Source: Streptomyces griseomycini (GTDB lineage: Bacteria > Actinomycetota > Actinomycetes > Streptomycetales > Streptomycetaceae). Taken from it: DNA of 64,000 nucleotides. Position 1 is the stretch's first letter; each line of letters begins with the position of its first letter. Location: the NCBI RefSeq assembly GCF_014203535.1, contig NZ_JACHJI010000010.1:1-64000 (forward strand), written 5' to 3'. The position numbers were made by a program, and so were the translations under genes. The notes beneath the pieces were generated by a model, which searched no databases, had not been told where the DNA came from, and saw only the letters and a list, made by a program, of their open reading frames with translations. Shown here in pieces: positions 1 to 8,454 of this stretch.

Positions 1-513
1 TCAGCAGCGTGGACAGATACGGAAACAACTCCAGGAGCACATCACGAGAGCACCCGAGGCATGATCGCGAACAGTCGGCACACCCCGCTCAACCGTCCGG
101 ATCACAAGATCGTCGACAGAACCCGGATCTTCACGTGGACGGCGTCGACGAAGACCACCGGACAGACGACGTCGAGCGGCCGGCTGAAGCCACCCGGCCA
201 TGCCGCCCAGGACCTCGTCGGTGATCGTGCAGACGGTCCGCCGGGAGACCTCGGCGCCACGAACCTCCGCCAGGTGAGCCTGGACCTCACCGGTGGTCAG
301 GCCCTTCGCGGCCGACGGGATCACCATCTCGTCGACACCGGTCAGGCGCTTGTGCCGCTTCCTGACGGTCTTCGGCTCGAACGAGCCGCCCCGGCCGCGG
401 GACACGACGATCTCCAGCAGCCCCACGTCGGTCAGCCGATCATCCACCGCCCCCGCCGGCTGCGGTCCAGACTGCTCGACGGACTCGACCCCGGTCACGT
501 TCTCACCGGCCAT
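1..513 (-). pseudogene. IS256-family transposase, frameshifted
   Basis: Decayed mutator-type (IS256) transposase. From the ATG at 513 the protein carries the family region GSFEPKTVRKRHKRL, then LTGVDEMVIPSAAKGL and RRTVCTITDEVLGG. After the segment ending GGMAGWLQ the family sequence moves to another frame, where SRPLDVVCPVVFVDAVHVK (about 105-190) contains the first catalytic Asp. One frame therefore does not encode a working enzyme. The C-terminal half of the family is absent or lies beyond the window start. No terminal inverted repeat could be fixed. Confidence 0.8.
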
Positions 514-827
514 CGGTGCATCTTCCTCAGGCCGTGCCCCCACCCGAGGTTGTTCACCCGGACAGCGGGCCGTACCTGTCAGCCGTCGGCATCCGCCCGG
601 AGGTGGCTTCCCTCCACATCTGCGCCACGGCGGTCGTCCTCGCCCGGACGCTCCCCGGACCCCGTCTTCGGATGCGGGCACCTTACATGCGATTACCATA
701 CGTACTGAACTTCTTACTGTCGGTTACGCGCTCCGGCCCTCGACGCCTGCCCCTGAGGCGGCGCATCCTGTGTGCCCGGCCCTGGGCACCGGGCGGCAGC
801 GGCACGCTCGGACGGAAGGCGAGAGGC
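514..827. other. Intergenic, upstream of srsA
   Basis: About 310 bases without a supportable gene. The segment near 684-725 is less GC-rich than its surroundings (tacatgcgattaccatacg) and could hold the srsA promoter, but no clear -35/-10 pair was identified. Open frames crossing it are extensions of neighbouring genes. Confidence 0.4.
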
Positions 828-1949
828 ATGACCCACAGCCGCCCACCGGCCTTCGCAGAGCGCCCGCCCCCGCAGTGGGGGCCGGGCGGTGCCGGGCCGC
901 GGGTGGCGGCGGTCCGGGTGGCCGTGCCTCCGCACCAGTACCGGCAGGAGGACATCACGGCGGCGCACGCGGAGCTGTTCCCCGGACCTGCGAGCGCCCA
1001 CCGCGCGCTGAGGAGGTTCTCGGCGAACGCCGGGGTGGTCACGCGGAACCTGTCGCTGCCGCTCGAGGAGTACGCGACCCTGGGCGGGTTCACCGGTGCC
1101 AACCGTGTCTGGCTGCGCACGGCCCTGGAACTGGGCGAGCAGGCGGTGAACGAGGCGCTGAGCGCGGCCGGGGTGGCACCGGACGAGGTGGACGTGGTGA
1201 TCAGCACGACGGTGACCGGCCTGGCGGTGCCCTCCCTGGAGGCCCGCCTGGCGCAGCGGATCGGGCTGCGCCAGGACGTCAAGCGCATCCCGCTGTTCGG
1301 TCTCGGGTGCGCCGCCGGGGCCGCGGGCATCGCACGGTTGCACGACTACCTGCGGGCGTTCCCCGACCAGGTCGGGGTGCTGCTGGGGGTCGAACTGTGC
1401 TCGCTGACGGTGCAGAGCCGCGACTGGTCCACGGCCGGCCTGGTGGCCGCCGGCCTGTTCGGGGACGGTGCCGCGGCGCTCGTCGCCGTGGGGGAACGGC
1501 GGGCCCGTGACGTGCACGGCCCTGAGGTCGTGGCCACCCGTAGCCGACTCTATCCTGACACCGCCGACGTGATGGGCTGGCAGATCGGCGCGCACGGTTT
1601 CGGCATCGTCCTGTCCCCGGAGGTGCCCTCGGTGGCGGAGCGGGAACTGCCCAAGGACGTGACCGCCTTCCTGGCCGATCACGGCCTGACGGTCGGTGAC
1701 GTCACCGCGTGGATCTGCCATCCGGGCGGGCCCAGGGTCATCGACGCGGTGCAGCGTGCCCTCGACCTGCCCGAGCAGGCCCTGGCCCACACCCGTCATT
1801 CCCTGGCCACGCGGGGCAACCTGTCGTCGGTGTCGGTTCTGGACGTGCTGCGGGCGACGCTGGAGGCCCCTCCCGCCCCCGGTTCCGCCGGGCTGCTCAC
1901 GGCGATGGGGCCGGGCTTCGCGAGCGAACTGGTCCTGCTGCGCTGGTGA
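828..1949 (+). CDS. srsA: Type III polyketide synthase, alkylresorcinol synthase-like
   Basis: A 373-residue chalcone-synthase-fold enzyme. In the SrsA family it extends a fatty acyl starter with malonyl and methylmalonyl units and cyclises the chain to an alkylresorcinol. The catalytic triad is visible: Cys161 in FGLGCAAG, His298 in WICHPGG and Asn331 in ATRGNLSS. The C-terminal GFG-type loop reads MGPGFASELVLLRW. The start at 828 has GGAAGG about 8 bases upstream, and the open frame before it lacks family sequence. It is followed by a small ORF, an ICMT-type methyltransferase and an FAD hydroxylase, the order known for the Streptomyces griseus srsABC operon. The exact product is inferred, not shown. 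Confidence 0.92.
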   Translation: MTHSRPPAFAERPPPQWGPGGAGPRVAAVRVAVPPHQYRQEDITAAHAELFPGPASAHRALRRFSANAGVVTRNLSLPLEEYATLGGFTGANRVWLRTALELGEQAVNEALSAAGVAPDEVDVVISTTVTGLAVPSLEARLAQRIGLRQDVKRIPLFGLGCAAGAAGIARLHDYLRAFPDQVGVLLGVELCSLTVQSRDWSTAGLVAAGLFGDGAAALVAVGERRARDVHGPEVVATRSRLYPDTADVMGWQIGAHGFGIVLSPEVPSVAERELPKDVTAFLADHGLTVGDVTAWICHPGGPRVIDAVQRALDLPEQALAHTRHSLATRGNLSSVSVLDVLRATLEAPPAPGSAGLLTAMGPGFASELVLLRW

Positions 1950-2022
1950 CCCGGAACGTCCCCGTCCGACCGCGGCGGCTTCCCCTTCCGCCCGCCTGCG
2001 AACCACCTCGAGGAGCCGGTAC

Positions 2023-2157
2023 ATGTCCCTTTCCGAGAAAGCGCGGCCGGAACGGCTGGTCCCCGCGCTCACCGGGCACCGCACACGCCGCCCCGCGGGA
2101 CTGACCGGTGCGCGCGGAGCGCGGCCGGCCCGGCGAACAGCGCCGGGAGGCGTGTGA
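2023..2157 (+). CDS. Small 44-residue ORF coupled to srsB
   Basis: ATG at 2023 is preceded by GAGGAG seven bases upstream. The frame ends in TGATG, so its stop overlaps the srsB ATG by one base, which suits translational coupling. The peptide begins MSLSEKARPERLVPAL and is Arg/Pro/Ala-rich with no recognised domain. It fills most of the 207-base gap between srsA and srsB. It could be a leader that sets srsB translation, a small protein, or chance. The strong ribosome site and stop-start overlap are the reasons for listing it. Confidence 0.45.
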   Translation: MSLSEKARPERLVPALTGHRTRRPAGLTGARGARPARRTAPGGV

Positions 2158-2690
2158 TGCGGCACGGCGTCGCGGCGCTGCCCGCGTGGCTGGTCGTGCT
2201 GGTGGCGGCGGTCGCCGCCGAGCGGCTGGCGGAGCTGGTGGTCTCCGTGCGGCATTCCCGGTGGGCCCGGGCGCGCGGCGGTGTGGAACACGGACGCGGC
2301 CACTACCCGGTCATGGTGGCCCTCCACACGGCCCTGCTGGCCGGCGTCCTCGTGGAGGTCGCCGTCGCCGGACGGGCGTTCGTCCCCGTGGTGGGCTGGA
2401 GTGCGCTGTGCGCCGTGGTGCTGCTGCAGGGGCTGCGGTGGTGGTGCGTACGGTCGCTGGGTCCGCGCTGGAACACCCGGGTCATCGTCGTTCCGGGCCT
2501 GCCGCTGGTGCGGCGCGGCCCGTACCGGTGGCTGCGGCATCCGAACTACCTGGTCGTCGCGGCGGAGGGGGTCGCGCTGCCGCTGGTGCACGGTGCGTGG
2601 CTGACCGCGCTGGTGTTCACCGCCGCCAACGCCGCGGTCCTCACCGTGCGCCTGCGGGTGGAGAACGCGGCGCTCGGACTCACCGGGTGA
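2157..2690 (+). CDS. srsB: Isoprenylcysteine carboxyl methyltransferase-like O-methyltransferase
   Basis: A 177-residue integral membrane methyltransferase of the ICMT/PEMT type. It has about four hydrophobic segments and the family signature RGPYRWLRHPNYL near residues 120-135, which forms the SAM and substrate region. In the srs pathway the corresponding enzyme O-methylates the alkylresorcinol ring. ATG 2157 is preferred to GTG 2154 because GGGAGG lies six bases before the ATG and only three before the GTG. Its end overlaps srsC by four bases (GTGA), so the genes are co-translated. Confidence 0.88.
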   Translation: MRHGVAALPAWLVVLVAAVAAERLAELVVSVRHSRWARARGGVEHGRGHYPVMVALHTALLAGVLVEVAVAGRAFVPVVGWSALCAVVLLQGLRWWCVRSLGPRWNTRVIVVPGLPLVRRGPYRWLRHPNYLVVAAEGVALPLVHGAWLTALVFTAANAAVLTVRLRVENAALGLTG

Positions 2691-3757
2691 GCGGCGCCGT
2701 GTACGACACCGATCTGCTCGTCGTGGGCGCGGGTCCGGCCGGACTGGCCGCCGCGCTCCACGCCGCGCGGGCGGGCATGTCCGTGACGGTCTGCGAGAAG
2801 CGGCCCGACCCGGTGGACAAGGCGTGCGGTGAAGGCCTGATGCCCGGCGGGGTGCGACGGCTCCACGCCCTCGGGGTGCGGCCGGAGGGCGTGCCCCTGG
2901 TCGGCATCGACTACCTCGATCCGTCCGGCCGCCGGGCCCACGCGCCGTTCCCGGCCGGGCCCGGGATGGGCGTGCGCCGCACCGCGCTCCAGGCCGCGCT
3001 GTCCGCCGCCGCGCACGCCGCAGGCGCTCACCGGCTCGACGTCCGCGTGACGGCGGTGGCGCAGGACGCCACCGGGGTGACCGCCGCAGGGGTGCGGGCA
3101 CGCTGGCTCATCGCCGCCGACGGCCTGCACTCCCCGCTGCGCCGCCACCTCGGTGTGCCCGTCCGGCGCGGGTTCCCGCGCCGCTTCGGACTGCGCCGGC
3201 ACTGGCGCGCCGAGCCCTGGAGCCGGAGCGTGCAGGTGGTCTGGGGCCCGCACGCCGAGGCCTACATCACCCCCGTGGCCGCGGACCAGGTGGGCGTCGC
3301 CGTCCTGTACCGCCCCGCCGCCGCGTCGCCGGACACGGCGGCGCACCACGCCTACGCCGCGCTGCTGGAGACCTTCCCCCACCTGTGCCGCCGGCTCGCT
3401 CACGCCGATCCGGCGTCCAGCGTGCGCGGCGCCGGCCCGATGCGGCAGTACCCGGCGCGCCGTGTCGTGGGCCGCGTCCTGCTCGCCGGCGACGCGGCCG
3501 GGTACGAGGACGCGCTCACCGGCGAGGGCATCAGCCTGGCACTGGCCCAGGCCGAAGCCGCGGTCGACGCCCTGGTCGCCGGCTCCCCCGCCCGCTACGG
3601 CCACGCCTGGCGGCGCCTGACGCGCCGCTACCGGTGGCTGACCCGCGCCCTGGTCCTCGCCACCGCCCACCCCGGCGCCCGCTCGCTGCTGGTGCCCGGA
3701 TGCCGGGCCGCGCCGGCGGCCTTCCGCGCCGCGGTCCGTCAGCTCGCTGCCTCCTGA
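2687..3757 (+). CDS. srsC: FAD-dependent hydroxylase of the alkylresorcinol pathway
   Basis: A 356-residue group A flavoprotein monooxygenase. The N-terminal Rossmann motif VVGAGPAGLAAAL (about residues 11-24) binds the FAD ADP moiety, and LLAGDAAGYEDALTGEG (about 265-280) is the second FAD contact typical of the geranylgeranyl-reductase/hydroxylase group. The SrsC family hydroxylates methylated alkylresorcinols to alkylquinones. GTG 2687 overlaps the srsB stop, giving tight coupling. It is the third srs enzyme; a tandem repeat and another methyltransferase gene follow. Confidence 0.88.
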   Translation: MSGAVYDTDLLVVGAGPAGLAAALHAARAGMSVTVCEKRPDPVDKACGEGLMPGGVRRLHALGVRPEGVPLVGIDYLDPSGRRAHAPFPAGPGMGVRRTALQAALSAAAHAAGAHRLDVRVTAVAQDATGVTAAGVRARWLIAADGLHSPLRRHLGVPVRRGFPRRFGLRRHWRAEPWSRSVQVVWGPHAEAYITPVAADQVGVAVLYRPAAASPDTAAHHAYAALLETFPHLCRRLAHADPASSVRGAGPMRQYPARRVVGRVLLAGDAAGYEDALTGEGISLALAQAEAAVDALVAGSPARYGHAWRRLTRRYRWLTRALVLATAHPGARSLLVPGCRAAPAAFRAAVRQLAAS

Positions 3758-3772
3758 ACCCCCATGCCGCAC

Positions 3773-3858
3773 ATCCGCACCACGACGGCGTCCGCACGCA
3801 CCACGACGGCATCCGCACACCACGACGGCATCCGCACACCACGACGGCATCCGCACAC
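3773..3858. repeat. Tandem repeat, about 19-bp unit, 4.5 copies
   Basis: Direct repeats with core atccgcaccacgacggc, units of 17, 21, 19 and 19 bases, then a 10-base partial copy. They occupy almost the whole gap between srsC and the next methyltransferase gene and end about ten bases before its ribosome site. The array could vary by slippage and change spacing or mRNA structure upstream of that gene. There are no spacers, so it is not a CRISPR array. Confidence 0.9.
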
Positions 3859-3881
3859 ATCACCGCGGGAGGTGGAGCACC

Positions 3882-4700
3882 GTGCACGACGGGAAGTTTC
3901 CGCGGGGCGGCCCGGGAGCCCCCTGGTGGGACCGCCTGTACGAAACCGACCGGGCCGAGTGGATCGACTTCGTCGACCACCCCGATCCCCGGCTGGCGGA
4001 GAGGGCGCGCAGGGGACTGCGCGAGCTGGACCGGTTCCAGCGCGCGTCACTGGCCTACCGCACCTTCAGCCGACTGGCCCTGGCCGAGGTCGGCCGGCCG
4101 CGTGAGCCCCGCATCCTCGAGCTCGGAGCGGGCCGGGGCCACCTCGCTGAACGGCTCCTGCGCGACCACCCCACCGCACACGTCACCGTCAGCGACATCA
4201 GCCCCGACTCCGTCCGGGCGTTCCGCGCGGGCCCTCTGGGCGATCACCCGCGGGTCACCGCGCGCGTCATCGACGCCACCGCCATCGACGCCCCCGACCG
4301 CTCCTGGGACCTGGCCGTCTTCACGATGTCCCTGCACCACCTGCAGCCGGCGCAGGTGCGCATGGTGTTCCGCGAGGGCACCCGGGCCGCACACCGTCTG
4401 CTCGTCATCGACGCCTGGCGGAACCCGGCGTACCTGGCCGTCGTCCCGCTGCTGTTCCTCCTCGGCGGGACCGCGGCCGCGCACGACGGCGCGATCAGCC
4501 TGCGCAAGGCCTACCACCCGTCCGCGCTGCGCGCCCTGGCCGCCGACTGCGGCGCGCCGGTGCGCCTGCGCTGCGGGTTCCATCCCCCCGGCTACCTGGT
4601 GGCCTGCGCCCACCGCGGCGCCCCCCGGGCGTCCGGCGACAGTGCAGCCGCCACGGCACAGGACCGGGACCGACCAGACGCCGGGCCCAGCCGTACGTGA
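3882..4700 (+). CDS. Class I SAM-dependent methyltransferase, fourth srs-operon enzyme
   Basis: A 272-residue soluble methyltransferase. Motif I reads ILELGAGRGHLAERLL (about residues 72-87), followed by the acidic strand VTVSDISPDSV and the motif IV-like WDLAVFTMSLHHLQ. A hydrophobic stretch (YLAVVPLLFLLGG, about 186-200) suggests lipid or membrane contact. The C-terminal 30 residues are disordered and charged. GTG 3882 has GGAGG about nine bases upstream. Position after srsC suggests a second tailoring methylation of the phenolic lipid; substrate is unproven. Confidence 0.85.
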   Translation: MHDGKFPRGGPGAPWWDRLYETDRAEWIDFVDHPDPRLAERARRGLRELDRFQRASLAYRTFSRLALAEVGRPREPRILELGAGRGHLAERLLRDHPTAHVTVSDISPDSVRAFRAGPLGDHPRVTARVIDATAIDAPDRSWDLAVFTMSLHHLQPAQVRMVFREGTRAAHRLLVIDAWRNPAYLAVVPLLFLLGGTAAAHDGAISLRKAYHPSALRALAADCGAPVRLRCGFHPPGYLVACAHRGAPRASGDSAAATAQDRDRPDAGPSRT

Positions 4701-5123
4701 ACCCGCTCGGAGCGGTCGGTGCCGTGCGCCGGGACCACGACGGCGGCGGTCGGGGGCGACGTCGCAGCCCGGCCGGGGCGCTGACCGGTTCGCGTGTCAC
4801 CACCGTGCTCAGGTCGCGCGCCACCAACGTGTTCAGAGGCAGTATCAGGTATATGGGCTGGCCGCCTACCGTCCGTCGCGCGGTGATGGTTCCCAACACC
4901 ACTGCGCCGGGTGGCCGTGCGAGGTCCTGCTCCGCGAGATCCCCCATACACGGCTGATCGTGGACCGGGCCATGGATGCCCGTCACACAGGGAATCCGGC
5001 AAGCCTGGCCGTCCCCCCCATGCCAACGCCGACGAGCGTGCCCGCATGATTCACGCCACACCGGCGACCGGCCTTCGTCCGGCATCGGTGCACGACGGGT
5101 TCACACCTCAGGAGGCAGTCGTC
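4701..5123. other. Intergenic, no gene recognised
   Basis: About 420 bases between the srs operon and the secreted esterase gene. Open frames on both strands lack recognisable domains or good ribosome sites. A less GC-rich patch around 4840-4860 (ggcagtatcaggtatatggg) may carry the esterase promoter, but this is a guess. Confidence 0.4.
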
Positions 5124-6611
5124 ATGGGACAGTCGCATCCTCCGTTCCGCTCCGCGAGGGGCCGCCGCCTCGTCGGAGGCATCCGCCGCTGGATCACCAC
5201 CACCGCAGGTGTCCTGGCCCTGACCGGTGGCACGGTCGCCGTGAGCCCGCAGGCGTCCGCCGCGGGTCTGACGCCGGTCACCGGTTTCGGGAGCAACCCC
5301 GGCAACCTGTCCATGTACGCCTACGCACCCGACGCGCTGCCGGCCGGCGCCCCGCTGGTGGTCGCGCTGCACGGATGCACCCAGAGCGCGAGCGACTACT
5401 ACGCGCACTCCGGCTGGCCGACATTCGCCGACCGCTACGGCTTCGCAGTGGTCTTCCCGCAGACGAGCAGCGCCAACAACGCCAGCTCCTGCTTCAACTG
5501 GTTCGAGCCCGGCGACAGCGAGCGCGGGCGGGGCGAGGCGCTGTCGATCAAGCAGATGGTCGACAAGGCCGTCGCCCAGTACGGAAGCGACAGCCGGCGG
5601 GTGTACATCACCGGTCTGTCCGCCGGTGGTGGCATGACCGCGAACATGCTCGCCGCCTACCCCGACGTCTTCGCGGGCGGCGCCATCGACTCCGGACTGC
5701 CCGCGTACTGCGCGAACAGCGTGTCCGCGGCGTACACCTGCATGTACAGCCCGCCGGACAGGAGCCCCGCCCGATGGGGAGACCTGGTGCGCTCCGCCGC
5801 TCCGGCCGGTACGACCTCCTGGCCACGCGTCGCGATCTGGCAGGGCACCGCCGACACCACCGTCAAGCCCGCCAACGCCACCGAGCTGCGCGACCAGTGG
5901 ACCGACGTGTGGGGCGTCGGCCAGACGCCCTCCCGCACCGAAAGCCTCACCGGAGGCACCACACTGAGCGTCCACGACGACGCCTCCGGCCGTCCCGCCG
6001 TCGAGGTCTACTCCGTCGCCGGTATGGCGCACGGGCTCGCGGTCGACCCGGGCAGCGGCACCGAGCAGTGCGGCAGCACCGGCACCTACTACCTCGACAC
6101 CATCTGCTCCAGCTACCACACCGCCCGTTTCTGGGGACTCGACAGCGACGACCAGGGGACCGGCGCCCTGCCCGCGCCCACAGGCCTGACCGTCACCGGG
6201 ACCACCGACACCACCGCCTCCCTGAGCTGGAAGGCGGTACCCGACGCGGCCTCGTACGTCGTCCACCGCGGCGGCACGAAGGTGGGCACCACGACCTCGG
6301 CCTCCTACACCGACACGGGCCTGGCCACCGGCACGACGTACAGCTACACCGTGGCGGCCGTGGACTCCGCGGGTGCGGCAGGCGCGGTCTCCTCGGCTGC
6401 GGCCGCGACCACCACCGGGTACACGCCCACGTGCCACACGACCAGCAACTACGACCACACGGTCGCCGGACGCGCCTACCGGAGCGGCGGCCACACCTAC
6501 GCCAAGGGTTCCGGCCAGGCCATGGGTCTGTGGAACGCATTCACCACGCGCACCCTCAAGCAGACCGCGCCCGGGTACTACGTCGTCGCGGACTCCGGCT
6601 GTCCCGCCTGA
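5124..6611 (+). CDS. Secreted PHB depolymerase/feruloyl-esterase-type hydrolase with Fn3 domain
   Basis: A 495-residue exported serine esterase. A signal peptide with an Arg-rich start and hydrophobic core ends near SPQASAAG (about residue 46). The alpha/beta-hydrolase domain shows VVALHGCTQSASDYY (oxyanion region), nucleophile Ser166 in TGLSAGGG, Asp in GTADTTVKP and His in VAGMAHG. A fibronectin type III domain follows (about 355-435, PAPTGLTVTGTTDTTASL), then a Cys-containing tail of about 60 residues starting YTPTCHTTSNYDHTV, possibly for polymer binding. GGAGG at 5111-5115 sets the start. Likely substrates are polyesters or esterified plant polymers. Confidence 0.9.
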   Translation: MGQSHPPFRSARGRRLVGGIRRWITTTAGVLALTGGTVAVSPQASAAGLTPVTGFGSNPGNLSMYAYAPDALPAGAPLVVALHGCTQSASDYYAHSGWPTFADRYGFAVVFPQTSSANNASSCFNWFEPGDSERGRGEALSIKQMVDKAVAQYGSDSRRVYITGLSAGGGMTANMLAAYPDVFAGGAIDSGLPAYCANSVSAAYTCMYSPPDRSPARWGDLVRSAAPAGTTSWPRVAIWQGTADTTVKPANATELRDQWTDVWGVGQTPSRTESLTGGTTLSVHDDASGRPAVEVYSVAGMAHGLAVDPGSGTEQCGSTGTYYLDTICSSYHTARFWGLDSDDQGTGALPAPTGLTVTGTTDTTASLSWKAVPDAASYVVHRGGTKVGTTTSASYTDTGLATGTTYSYTVAAVDSAGAAGAVSSAAAATTTGYTPTCHTTSNYDHTVAGRAYRSGGHTYAKGSGQAMGLWNAFTTRTLKQTAPGYYVVADSGCPA

Positions 6612-6716
6612 GCCTCTCCCGGCTGTCCCCGCCCACACGGAGGAGGTGGTCGCCGACACCTCGCTGGGGGTGGGCGCGCGGACGGCACCCGTGTCCGCGC
6701 ACCCACCGCCCGCCCG

Positions 6717-6915
6717 GCCTCTTCGTCCAGCGCGTGGTCCGGGTCACTCCCGGCGACCCCACGGCCGAGCGGTGCACGGCCGTGCCCGGAGCCTCGTTCT
6801 TCGGCTCCGCCCTTTCCTTCGGCGTGATCCGCGGCGGCCACGTCGACGCCGCCGTACTCGGCGCCGTACAGGCATCCGTCTCGGGCGACCTCGCCCACTG
6901 GGCGATGCCCGATGA
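6717..6915 (+). pseudogene. 3-oxoacid CoA-transferase subunit B fragment
   Basis: The plus frame reads VRVTPGDPTAERCTAV, GASFFGSALSFGVIRGGHVD and AVLGAVQASVSGDLAHWAMP. This matches the middle of the beta subunit of succinyl/acetate CoA-transferases (SFxMIRGGHVD...VLGxxQV...GDLANWxxP). Neither the N-terminal part nor the C-terminal GGAMDL segment is present, and no start can be assigned. It is a remnant, with a TnpB fragment beginning 46 bases downstream. Confidence 0.65.
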
Positions 6916-6961
6916 GGTGGCTCCGCTCACGACTGGGGGCGCGGGCTTCCTGTGCCGGTGG

Positions 6962-7135
6962 CTAAGCCACGTCGCAGGGGACCAGCCCGGCCCTGTTGAT
7001 GACGTTCATCGCGCCGACGTGGTCCGCGTCGGCGGTGAAGCCGCACGAGGCGCACGTGAAGTCGGCTTGGGTGACACGGTTCTCCCTCGCTGTGTGCCCG
7101 CAGTCGGGGCGGGTGCGGGAGGTGTTGCGGGCGCT
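6962..7135 (-). pseudogene. TnpB (IS605 OrfB) C-terminal fragment
   Basis: The last 58 or so residues of a TnpB-type RNA-guided nuclease: ARNTSRTRPDCGHTAREN, then TQADFTCASCGFTADADH and GAMNVINRAGL. The family zinc ribbon needs CxxC...CxxC, but here the first Cys is Arg (RPDC). The RuvC-bearing N-terminal part is missing, so this is not active. No omega-RNA or transposon end was identified. Confidence 0.75.
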
Positions 7136-7248
7136 TGGGAAGGCGGCCGGCACGCCGGCCGGTGTCCGCCCGGGAACCGCTCGGCCGGCGTGCGTTGCGC
7201 ACCCCCTCCGGGCACCGGTCACTCGAAAGGGGGGACGGGGGTCGGGGC

Positions 7249-8232
7249 TCAGGAAGCCTGGGCCTTGTCGTACAGGGCCTTGGCGACGTCACCGAAGTAC
7301 GGGCCGAACATGCGGTTGGGGAGGAAGGTGTAGCCGAAGCTGTTCACCGAGACCTGCAGGCCGGTGCCGGTGGTCTCGTCGAAGCCGGTGAACCAGGGAC
7401 CGCCGCTGGAGCCGCCGGTCATGTTGCAGGCGAGGCTGTGGTCCTGTGAGAAGAGGAAGTCCTTCGAGCTGTTGCCGCTGCAGTAGATGAGCTTCGAGCC
7501 GTCGTACGGCGAGGCGGCCGGGAAGCCGAAGGCGTACATGCGTTTGTTGTAGCCGCCGTTGAACTGGATGCCCTGTGCGCCGACGACCGAGGTGAGCTTC
7601 CGGCCGTTCAGGGGCGCGACGACCGCTGCCGCGACGTCGTGGTTGATGTCCTCGCTCGCTTCCCACTGCGGCGTGGTCAGCGTGCGGGTCGCGGTCCACT
7701 GGCCGTAGGGGGCGTTGCCGTTGTCGTACGCCGGCACGAAGACCCAGTTGGTGTGCCAGCTGCCCTGGTACTTCACGCAGTGCCCGGCCGTGATGACCGT
7801 GCTGGCGTTCTGGCTGGTGACGGCGTTGCCGGAGCAGGAAGCGGTACGTCCCTGGAAGGTGAAGAACACCCGGCCCGAGGTGGAGACCACTGCTCCGTCG
7901 CCGGTCCACGGGCCGCCTGCCTGCGGAAAGGCGGTGGGTGCGGTGGCGGGGACGACCGTTGGCGTACTCCCGCTGGTTTCGGGGACCTTGAGGCTCCTGG
8001 CTGCCTGGGGAGTCAGGTGAAGATCGAGGGGCGTGGCGCTGCGCATGCGCTCGGCGGTCCAGAAGGTGCGGGATGTGCGCTGTTCGGCGAGCGGGACGGT
8101 GCGGACCTCGGCCTGTGGTGCCGGGGATGTGCCTGAGGGTGCCGCCTGGGCGGTGGTGGTGCCGACCAGGCCGCCGGTCAGCAGGGCCGAGACGGTCATC
8201 AGGATGCCGGCAGCAGTGCGGTGTCGTCTCAC
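7249..8232 (-). CDS. Secreted trypsin-like serine protease
   Basis: A 327-residue exported S1-type protease. The signal peptide runs to about TTTAQAA (residue 31), followed by a propeptide-like segment to about residue 105. The catalytic triad is visible as His in VITAGHCV, Asp in INHDVAAAV and Ser in MTGGSSGGPW. Cys pairs flank the His and Ser segments as in the glutamyl-endopeptidase-like group. GTG 8232 has AAGGAG six bases upstream. It is a stand-alone gene read toward the TnpB remnant. Substrate specificity cannot be read. Confidence 0.9.
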   Translation of the reverse strand: MRRHRTAAGILMTVSALLTGGLVGTTTAQAAPSGTSPAPQAEVRTVPLAEQRTSRTFWTAERMRSATPLDLHLTPQAARSLKVPETSGSTPTVVPATAPTAFPQAGGPWTGDGAVVSTSGRVFFTFQGRTASCSGNAVTSQNASTVITAGHCVKYQGSWHTNWVFVPAYDNGNAPYGQWTATRTLTTPQWEASEDINHDVAAAVVAPLNGRKLTSVVGAQGIQFNGGYNKRMYAFGFPAASPYDGSKLIYCSGNSSKDFLFSQDHSLACNMTGGSSGGPWFTGFDETTGTGLQVSVNSFGYTFLPNRMFGPYFGDVAKALYDKAQAS

Positions 8233-8391
8233 GCGGATCTCCTTCTGCCGCGCCGAGACCCGTCGAGCGGGTCCGGGCAGGGTGGGGGGATGAAGAGCGG
8301 TGCGGACAGACGTGCGTGAGGCAGAGTGCCACGGAAATCTTCTGTTGTCAGGGGCGCGTCAGCTCATTTTCTTCTGCCGTGTGCCGGACCG

Positions 8392-8428
8392 CCCCGCCCC
8401 TCACACATGTCGCGCGCGAGGGGCGGGG
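8392..8428 (-). terminator. Hairpin downstream of the ThuA-lectin gene
   Basis: CCCCGCCCCTC (8392-8402) pairs with GAGGGGCGGGG (8418-8428) around a 15-base loop, just past the stop at 8455. It fits a GC-rich Streptomyces terminator and separates the lectin operon from the protease gene. Confidence 0.65.
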
Positions 8429-8454
8429 TGGTGCCGGTCATCGGTCGGTGTGTG

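Noticed and set aside
714..3101. Long minus-strand open frame opposite srsABC
   Set aside because: Arg/Pro/Gly-rich with no domain, antisense to three clearly coding genes; typical GC-rich shadow.
3773..3858. CRISPR-like array
   Set aside because: Direct repeats without spacers and no cas genes; it is a simple tandem repeat.
6962..7135. Active TnpB RNA-guided nuclease system
   Set aside because: Only the zinc-ribbon end remains, one Cys is lost and there is no RuvC domain.
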